Source: an uncultured Solobacterium sp.
Lineage (GTDB): Bacteria > Bacillota_I > Bacilli_A > Erysipelotrichales > Erysipelotrichaceae
Length of the DNA: 36,048 nucleotides
Reading direction: 5' to 3'
Assembly: GCA_938041275.1 (NCBI GenBank)
Contig: CALISH010000024.1
Coordinates: 1-36,048 of the forward strand
The notes beneath the pieces were generated by a model. That model was not told where the DNA came from. It searched no databases and was given only the letters and a program-made list of their open reading frames with translations. The position numbers and the translations under genes were made by a program. This document shows positions 8,016-15,245 of this stretch, in pieces (position 1 is the stretch's first letter; the number at the start of each line of letters is the position of its first letter).

Positions 8016-8886
8016 GCTGCTTCGACTCCAATACTTCTTTTAATTCTTCTGATGTAAATTGATATTCTTTACTACAGTATTGGCAATGAATATCTGCACC
8101 CTTACCGTCATCAATCATTTCTTGTAAGTCATGGTTAGATAGTGTTGCGAGTGCATCCTTATAGTGTTCATGTGAACAACCACAATACCAACGAACATCC
8201 TTATGTTCTAGGATATTCGCATCAGCGAAATACATATGAATAATATCCTCAATCGACATTCCTTCACTAATCAATGTAGATACCGGTCTCATCTTTGCGG
8301 TAACTGCTTCGCATGCACTGATGACTTTCTCTGTTGCGTTTGGAAGTAACTGTAAGATAAATCCACCTGCAGCCAAAATACTACCATCAGGATTTACAAG
8401 AACACCGACATTTACAACAGAAGGTGTCTGTTCAGAGACTGCATAGTAATACGCAAAGTCATCGCCAACTTCACCTGTCTGAATATTCACCATACCAGAG
8501 AAAGGATCTTTTAGACCCATATCTCGCGTCACTGTTAATGTGCCGTTTGTACCAATTGCTTTGCCTACATCCAAATGTCCATCCTCACGCACAAGATAGA
8601 TTGAAGGATCTCCAATAAAGCCCTTCACATTTCCACTACCGTCCGCTTGCGCAAGAACAGTGCCTGCTGGTCCATGTCCATTAAAGATACAGGTAACTTT
8701 TTCATAGACATTCTTTAAATCACTACCCATGATAGCTGTAACTGTTAAGGTTCTACCTAAAGCAGCCGCAGAAGTAGCCATACAGTGATGTAGCTTTCTA
8801 GCTTCTTCTACAATATCTGTTGTATCAACTGCGTGGATTCTAACACTACCACCCAACGCTTCTGCGATAACAATTTGATTTCTCAT
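8008..8886 (-). CDS. hslO: Hsp33 redox-regulated molecular chaperone
   Basis: This 292-residue cytoplasmic holdase becomes active on oxidation. The zinc-redox centre is visible at the C-terminus: Cys235-Gly-Cys237 and Cys268-Gln-Tyr-Cys271. The N-terminal domain has the family segments ATSAAALGRTLT and ADGSGNVKGFIGDP. I chose the ATG at 8886, which has a GAGGAGG site at good spacing, rather than an in-frame ATG 7 codons upstream that lies before this site. The start overlaps the stop of the GH2 gene as ATGA, and its own stop overlaps the dusB start, so the three genes are tightly coupled. Confidence 0.96.
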   Translation of the reverse strand: MRNQIVIAEALGGSVRIHAVDTTDIVEEARKLHHCMATSAAALGRTLTVTAIMGSDLKNVYEKVTCIFNGHGPAGTVLAQADGSGNVKGFIGDPSIYLVREDGHLDVGKAIGTNGTLTVTRDMGLKDPFSGMVNIQTGEVGDDFAYYYAVSEQTPSVVNVGVLVNPDGSILAAGGFILQLLPNATEKVISACEAVTAKMRPVSTLISEGMSIEDIIHMYFADANILEHKDVRWYCGCSHEHYKDALATLSNHDLQEMIDDGKGADIHCQYCSKEYQFTSEELKEVLESKQRG

Positions 8887-10613
8887 TTCTTTAACCTCCT
8901 CATGCATCGTTGGTTAAGATTACGGATTCTCTTCTTATCCAACTTCACGATTTCTCTATCCGCCGTCATAATACCATTACATTCATCTTCCACATCTGTT
9001 AACTGTGTAAACACACAAGCAGTTAATCCCTTTGGAATATTACGGATAATACTATCTTCATACAACTTTCGGATTGCTGTATTTAACTTTAACTTATCTG
9101 TGAAATTTTTGTAACCATAAAGCTTTTGGGCAAGACTATGACCTGGAATTAAATAGGAATAGCCTCCAAACTCAGATAAGATTGACATTCTCTTTTCATG
9201 ATTCTGTGGATTTGTATAGGTATGGAAATACACATGACGACTGTAGAAATCCCCAGCCCCTTGATCATGCCAACCACTAGCACTATCCACAAAACGTGTT
9301 AAGTCCATTAACTGAATATGCTTGGTTACCTTAGCACTATCAAACTGCCCCCAGCCTTCATTGAAAGGGACCCACGCAAAGATAGAAACAACATTATACA
9401 AGTTATGAATCATCGCATTTAATTCATCATAGTATGTTTTCTTACCCCATTCATCACCTCTACCAAGGTGTTTTTGTTTCTGGTCATTCATACGCGTGAT
9501 ATTTAAATGCGGCAAGTATAAAGTTGTTAATTTACTTGGTTGACCACCATTAGGCATATCTTGCATGACAAGCATCCCTAAACGATCGGCATGATAATAC
9601 CAACGACGAGGTTCCACTTTGACATGCTTGCGTATCATGTTAAATCCTAACTCTTTTACTTTTTGAATATCATAAATCATCATTTCATCATCAGGATACG
9701 TTAAGTTTCCCTCTGGCGTATAGCCTTGATCTAATACACCACTTAAGAATACAGGTTCATGATTCAAGCAGAAACGAGGATAGCCTTTTTCATCCTTCTC
9801 ACAAGTGAAACAGCGTATACCAAAATAACTCTTAATGATGTCATCCTCTGTTTCAATATATAAATCATACAAGAAAGGATCTTCCAGCGACCATGGATGC
9901 ATGTCTTCAATAAAGATTTCATTACGCATCTCCGCCGTTATTTCATGATAAATCATCTTCCCGGCTGCACTAATCGTAATTGTTGCATGATTAAAGTCAC
10001 CTTCCATCTCTAGATAAACTGTCTGCCTATCATAGTTCGGTGTAATCTTTAATGCATGGACTCCATGTAGCGGAACATCTTCTAACCATACCGTCTGCCA
10101 AATACCTGACATTGGTGTATACCACATACCACCATGTTGGATTTTCTGTTTCCCGTATGCATACTCACCTGTATCACTTGGATCAGTACACTTCACAAGT
10201 AATGCATTCTGATACTTGATATAACTAGATACATCAAAACCAAACGGCTCATAACCACCAATGTGTCTGCCAACTTCAATGCCGTTTAGATAAACAATAC
10301 ATTGTTGATCAACTGCTTCAAAGTTTAAATACGTATGATATTCTCCCGGTTTATAAGAGAACTGTTTCTTATACCATAATACTTTCCCAGGCAATAAAAT
10401 CTCATCACTACCAGAAAGCTGTGAACCCAAAGGAAAAGGAACGTTGATTGGCTTCCAGTTGTTTCCCTGCGGTATTTGATTCGTATCTGTAATTTGATAT
10501 TCCCAACGGCCGTTTAAGTTCGTATAACTGCCACGCTGTAACTGCATACGAGGATATTCCTGTAAAGGGCTTTTTAGATTTACATTCTTGCCCCAACGAC
10601 TCATCACTTTCAT
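8883..10613 (-). CDS. Glycoside hydrolase family 2 protein (beta-galactosidase/glucuronidase-like)
   Basis: The 576-residue protein has the GH2 order. An N-terminal jelly-roll sugar-binding domain (about 1-185, with NLNGRWEY and VYLNGIEVGRHIGGYEPF) is followed by an immunoglobulin-like domain (to about 275) and a TIM barrel. The probable acid/base Glu is in FNEGWG (about residue 418) and the nucleophile in the SEFGG motif (about residue 480). No signal peptide is present, so it acts on imported oligosaccharides or glycosides. It is shorter than LacZ and closer to the compact GH2 enzymes of gut bacteria. The ribosome site AGGAGG is 5 nt before the ATG. The specificity (galactoside, glucuronide, mannoside or other) cannot be fixed by eye. 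Confidence 0.9.
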   Translation of the reverse strand: MKVMSRWGKNVNLKSPLQEYPRMQLQRGSYTNLNGRWEYQITDTNQIPQGNNWKPINVPFPLGSQLSGSDEILLPGKVLWYKKQFSYKPGEYHTYLNFEAVDQQCIVYLNGIEVGRHIGGYEPFGFDVSSYIKYQNALLVKCTDPSDTGEYAYGKQKIQHGGMWYTPMSGIWQTVWLEDVPLHGVHALKITPNYDRQTVYLEMEGDFNHATITISAAGKMIYHEITAEMRNEIFIEDMHPWSLEDPFLYDLYIETEDDIIKSYFGIRCFTCEKDEKGYPRFCLNHEPVFLSGVLDQGYTPEGNLTYPDDEMMIYDIQKVKELGFNMIRKHVKVEPRRWYYHADRLGMLVMQDMPNGGQPSKLTTLYLPHLNITRMNDQKQKHLGRGDEWGKKTYYDELNAMIHNLYNVVSIFAWVPFNEGWGQFDSAKVTKHIQLMDLTRFVDSASGWHDQGAGDFYSRHVYFHTYTNPQNHEKRMSILSEFGGYSYLIPGHSLAQKLYGYKNFTDKLKLNTAIRKLYEDSIIRNIPKGLTACVFTQLTDVEDECNGIMTADREIVKLDKKRIRNLNQRCMRRLKK

Positions 10614-10635
10614 ACCAACCTCCTGTTCCTTCTGA

Positions 10636-11028
10636 TTATTGTTTCTTTGTTCGATAACCGATAAATACAGTTACTAAAGCAGCTAAACCATGTACCTTTA
10701 GAATATATGCCAAGATTGTTTCAAACATCTTCATTGGCTCTGTATATTGTGCAACACTATTTGCGACGGTCCATCCATAGATTAGCGAGAGTACAAGAGA
10801 AACTGCTATCATCCCTAAGGATATCGACATCGTAGGGATTTTATAGTTTCGTAAAACAGACCATAACTGTGGCAATGTCACTAGTAGAACCATACCTATG
10901 ATTCCATTCACAGATACTATTTTAAAGTTACATAAAATCATCACAAATGATGTCACAACCATCATCAAGATTCCAGAAACAAGTGTAATTAATATTTTTA
11001 AAATAATACTTTTACGTAGTTCTTCCAT
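10636..11028 (-). CDS. Small four-helix membrane protein, unknown function
   Basis: The 130-residue protein has about four hydrophobic segments (roughly 8-35, 40-58, 66-90 and 97-124) and ends in a basic RTKKQ tail; I recognise no family. I chose the ATG at 11028 because a CAGGAG site lies 6 nt upstream; the longer in-frame ATG at 11043 precedes that site. It is the first gene of the leftward operon with GH2, hslO and dusB, with a 22-nt gap to GH2. An extended -10 promoter sits just upstream. Being co-transcribed with GH2 hints at, but does not prove, an envelope or transport-related role. Confidence 0.8.
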   Translation of the reverse strand: MEELRKSIILKILITLVSGILMMVVTSFVMILCNFKIVSVNGIIGMVLLVTLPQLWSVLRNYKIPTMSISLGMIAVSLVLSLIYGWTVANSVAQYTEPMKMFETILAYILKVHGLAALVTVFIGYRTKKQ

Positions 11029-11045
11029 ATTTTCTCCTGCCACTC

Positions 11046-11054
11046 ATTATAGCA
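11046..11054 (-). promoter_or_regulatory. Extended -10 promoter of the membrane protein-GH2-hslO-dusB operon
   Basis: On the minus strand the sequence TGCTATAAT is a perfect extended -10 (TGn plus TATAAT). There is no good -35 hexamer. The predicted transcript starts near 11039, giving a leader of about 11 nt that contains the AGGAG ribosome site. Confidence 0.6.
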
Positions 11055-11091
11055 TAGTCATACCACCATCCCTCACTTTCCTTCTACGCAC

Positions 11092-11126
11092 AAAAAAGAA
11101 TATCTTTGGTTTCCCAAAGATATTCT
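11092..11126 (-). terminator. Strong terminator of the two-repeat lipoprotein gene
   Basis: A perfect 13-bp stem AGAATATCTTTGG/CCAAAGATATTCT with a GAAA tetraloop is followed by a T run (complement of 11092-11097). It lies 21 nt after the lipoprotein stop codon. Confidence 0.93.
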
Positions 11127-11147
11127 GATCGTTCTAAAAGATTTAAA

Positions 11148-12194
11148 TTAGTTAAGTTTTGTGGCTGCTGCGATAGCTGTTGCTGTTACCTTCTGCAGAG
11201 AATCAACTCCCATTGTGCATCCTGTCATAAGGTCTTTATCAGCTGTTACAGTCTTACCACCTTCGTTAGTAGTAACTTTCATATCAGCGATTTCCTTCGC
11301 AGTCTTACCAACTGTCCATTCATCATAAGCCTGATTCTGTTCGAACCATTCCTTGCCGATAGAAGAAACCTTCTTCATACCGTATTCATCCTTCTTTTCG
11401 CCCTTAGTAGCGACAGCAGCTGCTTCACCATCTAAAGCACCAGCTGTTGTGAACTTCACAGCATTTTGTGCTTCATCAGTCTGTGTAAATACAACCTTGC
11501 CATCCTTATCTAAAGCAACAACACCATATGTAGAGCTAGCCTTAGCTTCACCACTCTTTTCAGCAGTAGCATCCTTACCAGAAACTTGAGTCAAGATTGC
11601 AGAACCTACAGAAGCTACATCCTTCACTTCAACAGCATTCTTAGCTGCCTTTTCTAAAGCCTGTTGGAAAGCAGTAACACCAATTGTGCATCCTGTCATA
11701 AGATCCTTATCAGCAGTAACTGTATGCTTTTCATCCTTCTGTGTTGTAGGCATATTTACTACTTCTTCAACTGTCTTACCAACAGCCCACTTCTCTAAAG
11801 CCTCAACCTGTTCATACCATTCCTTCTTAATAGAGGACTTGTCCTTCATTCCATACTTATCCCCTAATGCCTTCTTAGATGTAGAAACAGTATTATCAGA
11901 AGTAACGTGACCTGTCGCATCATATGTAACTTTATCCTGTGCTACGTCAAAGTATAGATATTTAATTACATTACCTTCTAATACAACTGACGCAAATGTT
12001 GTATCGAACTGTGCTGCTGTATCAGAACCTTCCTTCACTTTATTGGATACACTCGTAACAGAACCTGTACCAACCATTACAGTAGCAGCTGTTTCTTCCT
12101 TAGTAGAAGTATTTGTGGAAGACTTCTTGGATCCTCCAGCTGTGCAACCTGCCAGCATTGCAACAGCGCATAAAGTTGTTAGAATCTTTTTCAT
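11148..12194 (-). CDS. Lipoprotein with two tandem FMN-binding-like repeats
   Basis: The 348-residue protein has a lipoprotein signal (lipobox LAGC, Cys17) and is therefore anchored outside the membrane. After a Ser/Thr-rich linker it carries two copies of one domain. Each has YGMK..SSI.KEW.EQ, then W.VGKT..E, and ends in TADKDLMTGCT(I/M)GV. The last motif resembles the Asp-x-x-(S/T)GA(T/S) attachment site of covalently flavinylated FMN-binding domains, except that Ala is Cys. The layout recalls the two-site surface flavolipoprotein PplA of Listeria, but the family call is inference; no ApbE-type flavin transferase is in the window. The ATG at 12194 follows a GGAGGG site. A Fur-like box covers the promoter. 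The neighbour upstream is an anion permease with its own terminator. Confidence 0.85.
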   Translation of the reverse strand: MKKILTTLCAVAMLAGCTAGGSKKSSTNTSTKEETAATVMVGTGSVTSVSNKVKEGSDTAAQFDTTFASVVLEGNVIKYLYFDVAQDKVTYDATGHVTSDNTVSTSKKALGDKYGMKDKSSIKKEWYEQVEALEKWAVGKTVEEVVNMPTTQKDEKHTVTADKDLMTGCTIGVTAFQQALEKAAKNAVEVKDVASVGSAILTQVSGKDATAEKSGEAKASSTYGVVALDKDGKVVFTQTDEAQNAVKFTTAGALDGEAAAVATKGEKKDEYGMKKVSSIGKEWFEQNQAYDEWTVGKTAKEIADMKVTTNEGGKTVTADKDLMTGCTMGVDSLQKVTATAIAAATKLN

Positions 12195-12231
12195 TTTCAA
12201 ATTTCCCTCCATCTAACTTAAGTCCGCTTAT

Positions 12232-12246
12232 TGATAATAACTATCA
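12232..12246. promoter_or_regulatory. Fur-box-like 7-1-7 inverted repeat over the lipoprotein promoter
   Basis: The plus-strand bases TGATAATAACTATCA match the Fur 7-1-7 consensus TGATAAT-N-ATTATCA with one mismatch, and the flanking T and A extend the symmetry by one pair. The box overlaps the -10 element of the leftward promoter, an ideal position for repression. Fur regulation is inferred; a Zur or PerR site is less likely from these bases. Confidence 0.6.
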
Positions 12247-12262
12247 ACATCCAGTTAGTCAA
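12234..12262 (-). promoter_or_regulatory. Sigma-A-type promoter of the two-repeat lipoprotein gene
   Basis: On the minus strand TTGACT (complement of 12257-12262) and TATTAT (complement of 12234-12239) are separated by 17 nt. The predicted start near 12227 gives a leader of about 33 nt. Confidence 0.75.
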
Positions 12263-12330
12263 TATGAATTTGATAATTCTTTCACATAAAGCTGAAATTG
12301 TATAGTAATGATATATTCAAGTAATCCAAA

Positions 12331-12357
12331 AAGAAAACCGGTAGAATCTTCTACCGG
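12331..12357 (-). terminator. Terminator of the SLC13-type permease gene
   Basis: On the minus strand an 8-9-bp stem CCGGTAGAA/TTCTACCGG with a very short loop is followed by TTTTCTTTTT. It begins about 30 nt after the permease stop codon. Confidence 0.88.
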
Positions 12358-12387
12358 CATGCATGTGAATCACTATCATTGATTAAC

Positions 12388-13848
12388 TTATAGTAACGCT
12401 GCCGCAATTGGATAACCAACAAACGTAGAGATTACTACCGCTACAACCATAATCATAAATCCATATACCATCATCTGCTTTGTATTTGTCCACCCACTCG
12501 ACACTGCAATCGCTACACAAGGCATTGCTGGAGGTGTCGCAAAAGCAAATGCAGACATCATTCCAACATTCACAATCAGTGCAGCAACATTTACCGCTGT
12601 CATATTCGCAGTTACCGCTAGAGCAGCGGCAGATACGACTGTAGCAGTTACCATATTGCTAGATAAATTCGTTTGAATCGCAGCCCAGAGGATAAAAATC
12701 AATACCATGATCATCACAGGTAAGTGCGATGTAATCGGAGATAGTCCTCCAGATATCCATGCAGTAACACCAATATCACTATTGGTAATAGCTGCACCAA
12801 GCGCAGTTGTACCAGCACACATAATAAGTGATGGCCAAGAAACACCCTTATTCATCGCTTCACCAAAGTTCAATAAAGGCTTTCCTTCATCCGTCATAAT
12901 CGATAGTAGTACAACTCCCACTAAAGGCGGAAAAGCCGTACCTAACTTATCTAAATACTTTAAACCAACAAAGATAGAACCCTCTTTAATAATATGCATG
13001 CATAGATTTGGTAATACCCACATGCATACAACAAGAATAAATACCGCAAGCACAAGATTTTCAGCTCGTGTTGTTTTTTCTTGTTCCACATGAATCTTCT
13101 TTTTTTCGTAATTTACAAATGCCGAAGTATCTGGATTAATCACATATCGAAAAACTAATAGAGTGACTAGTGCCGTCAAGATACCAACAGGAATCGCCGC
13201 AAGCATATAACTACCATAATGAATTACTTTTCCATATAACTCAGTATAGGCATTCATGGCAATCACAGGGAATACATGTGCAATCGGTGTCATACCCGAT
13301 GAGATTCCACACATAATGACTGTCCCCATCATTAACACAGACGCAAATTTATCACCTTTCTCCAATTTTAATAATACATAGATTTCTTCCAAGATTGGAA
13401 GATATACAAAGAACAGCACCGTAGGTGAAATAAAACTACCTACCACAAGAATACTTGCAAAATACAAAGCAATAAACATCCAAGGACCTTTCATCGCAAG
13501 ATTAGAATTAATAAATAGTAGTGCTATTCTCTTAATATAGGAAGTCTTCGATAGAGCGTATGTTACTACAAAGGTAAACATCAAGAATACTACAATCGTT
13601 CCACCATACGCACCGGATAAGATTGTACTGATCTTTAATTCAGGCACAAATGCAAGTGCACCAATTAATAAAATTGATGGCCAATCAATCGCAATCGTTA
13701 ACCACAATAATAAAGTTCCTGCAAAGATTCCCAACACCTGCATTCCAGATGCAGATAAACCAGGTAATGCAGGCAAAAACCGCATACCAAACATCAATAA
13801 CATCGATATGATAATAATTATATTTCTTTTGCTACCACTCTTATTCAT
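12388..13848 (-). CDS. SLC13/DASS-type anion permease
   Basis: The 486-residue protein has about 11-12 hydrophobic segments. It resembles the divalent-anion:Na+ symporter/ArsB-like superfamily, with paired hairpin motifs such as SPTVLFFVYLPI and the late segment TNLSSNMVTATVV. The block FATPPAMPCVAIAVSSG near the C-terminus is typical of SLC13 carriers for dicarboxylates, sulfate or similar anions. The ATG at 13848 was chosen over upstream in-frame starts because it has an AGGGGAGA site, and the upstream codons would lie in the promoter region. It is flanked by terminators on both sides and is monocistronic. The substrate is unknown; a C4-dicarboxylate is the commonest choice. Confidence 0.85.
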   Translation of the reverse strand: MNKSGSKRNIIIIISMLLMFGMRFLPALPGLSASGMQVLGIFAGTLLLWLTIAIDWPSILLIGALAFVPELKISTILSGAYGGTIVVFLMFTFVVTYALSKTSYIKRIALLFINSNLAMKGPWMFIALYFASILVVGSFISPTVLFFVYLPILEEIYVLLKLEKGDKFASVLMMGTVIMCGISSGMTPIAHVFPVIAMNAYTELYGKVIHYGSYMLAAIPVGILTALVTLLVFRYVINPDTSAFVNYEKKKIHVEQEKTTRAENLVLAVFILVVCMWVLPNLCMHIIKEGSIFVGLKYLDKLGTAFPPLVGVVLLSIMTDEGKPLLNFGEAMNKGVSWPSLIMCAGTTALGAAITNSDIGVTAWISGGLSPITSHLPVMIMVLIFILWAAIQTNLSSNMVTATVVSAAALAVTANMTAVNVAALIVNVGMMSAFAFATPPAMPCVAIAVSSGWTNTKQMMVYGFMIMVVAVVISTFVGYPIAAALL

Positions 13849-13885
13849 AGAGTTAAATTCTCCCCTGTAATTTACTACACCAACT

Positions 13886-13903
13886 AGTATAACGCAAATT
13901 GCG
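13886..13903 (-). promoter_or_regulatory. Possible promoter/operator of the permease gene
   Basis: On the minus strand a TATACT -10-like hexamer (complement of 13886-13891) is preceded directly by the inverted repeat CGCAA-A-TTGCG (13893-13903), which would lie in the spacer. No convincing -35 is seen. The operator role is inferred from symmetry and position. Confidence 0.35.
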
Positions 13904-13929
13904 GATTTTGATTCATAGAAATCACATAG

Positions 13930-13954
13930 AAAAAAGGCACTCATTGAGTGCCTT
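13930..13954 (-). terminator. Terminator of the str operon after tuf
   Basis: On the minus strand a 9-bp stem AAGGCACTC/GAGTGCCTT with a 3-nt loop runs into six T residues, starting 13 nt after the tuf stop codon. Confidence 0.92.
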
Positions 13955-13967
13955 GCAAGTAATTGAA

Positions 13968-15161
13968 TTACTTAACGATTTCTGTGATAGAACCAGAACC
14001 TACTGTACGTCCACCTTCACGGATAGAGAACTTAGTTCCTTGTTCTACAGCGATAGGAGCTAATAGAGTTACGTCCATAACTACGTTATCGCCAGGCATG
14101 CATAATTCTGTGCCTTCTGGTAACTGGATAACACCAGTAACGTCAGTTGTACGGAAGTAGAACTGTGGACGGTAGTTAGATACGAATGGTGTATGACGTC
14201 CGCCTTCTTCCTTAGTTAATACGTAAACCTGAGCCTTGAACTGTGTGTGTGGAGTAACTGAACCTGGCTTAGCTAATACCTGTCCACGTTCGATTTCTTC
14301 ACGGTTAACACCACGGAGTAATGCACCGATGTTGTCACCAGCCTGAGCGAAGTCAAGAGTCTTACGGAACATTTCAATTCCTGTAACAACTGTCTTACGA
14401 GTCGGCTTGATACCAACTACTTCTACTTCGTCGTTTAAGTTTAACTTACCACGTTCAACACGTCCAGTAGCTACTGTACCACGACCTGTGATTGTGAATA
14501 CGTCTTCAACTGCCATTAAGAATGGCTTGTCGAATTCATGAACTGGAGCTGGGATATAAGCATCTACAGCATCTAATAGTTCCTTGATTGCTGGTTCCCA
14601 CTTTGGATCGCCTTCCAAAGCCTTTAATGCAGAACCACGGATTACTGGAGCGTTGTCTCCATCAAATCCATACTCAGTAAGAAGTTCACGAACTTCCATC
14701 TCTACTAAGTCGATTAATTCAGGGTCGTCAACCATGTCGCACTTGTTTAAGAATACAACAATCTTAGGTACGCCTACCTGACGAGATAATAAGATGTGTT
14801 CACGTGTCTGTGGCATTGGTCCATCAGTAGCAGCTACTACTAAGATAGCACCATCCATCTGAGCAGCACCAGTGATCATGTTCTTAACATAGTCAGCGTG
14901 GCCTGGGCAGTCTACGTGAGCGTAGTGACGTGTATTTGTTTGGTATTCAACGTGTGCTGTGTTGATTGTAATACCACGCTCCTTCTCTTCTGGAGCTCCG
15001 TCGATCTGATCGTAAGCTTCGAATTTAGCCTTACCATCTTCTGGGTGTGTTGATAAATACTTTGTAATTGCCGCTGTTAATGTTGTCTTACCGTGGTCAA
15101 CGTGACCGATAGTACCAATGTTAACGTGTTCGAGCGACCGGTCGAAATGTTCCTTTGCCAT
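13968..15161 (-). CDS. tuf: Translation elongation factor Tu
   Basis: The 397-residue GTPase delivers aminoacyl-tRNA to the ribosome. All G motifs are present: GHVDHGKTT near residue 19, DCPGHADY, and NKCDMVD, with beta-barrel domains 2 and 3 following (GRGTVATGRVERG; FRTTDVTG). The ATG at 15161 begins the canonical MAKEHFDRS and has an AGGAGG site; an in-frame upstream ATG is not used. It is the last gene of the str operon, 84 nt after fusA, and ends at a strong terminator. It is highly conserved and the assignment is certain. Confidence 0.99.
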   Translation of the reverse strand: MAKEHFDRSLEHVNIGTIGHVDHGKTTLTAAITKYLSTHPEDGKAKFEAYDQIDGAPEEKERGITINTAHVEYQTNTRHYAHVDCPGHADYVKNMITGAAQMDGAILVVAATDGPMPQTREHILLSRQVGVPKIVVFLNKCDMVDDPELIDLVEMEVRELLTEYGFDGDNAPVIRGSALKALEGDPKWEPAIKELLDAVDAYIPAPVHEFDKPFLMAVEDVFTITGRGTVATGRVERGKLNLNDEVEVVGIKPTRKTVVTGIEMFRKTLDFAQAGDNIGALLRGVNREEIERGQVLAKPGSVTPHTQFKAQVYVLTKEEGGRHTPFVSNYRPQFYFRTTDVTGVIQLPEGTELCMPGDNVVMDVTLLAPIAVEQGTKFSIREGGRTVGSGSITEIVK

Positions 15162-15245
15162 AATATTTTTTCCTCCTGGTTTTTTTCTACCTTTATAAGC
15201 TGTTTCCATTTTATTAGAAACAGTACTTATTTACAATCATTTTTA

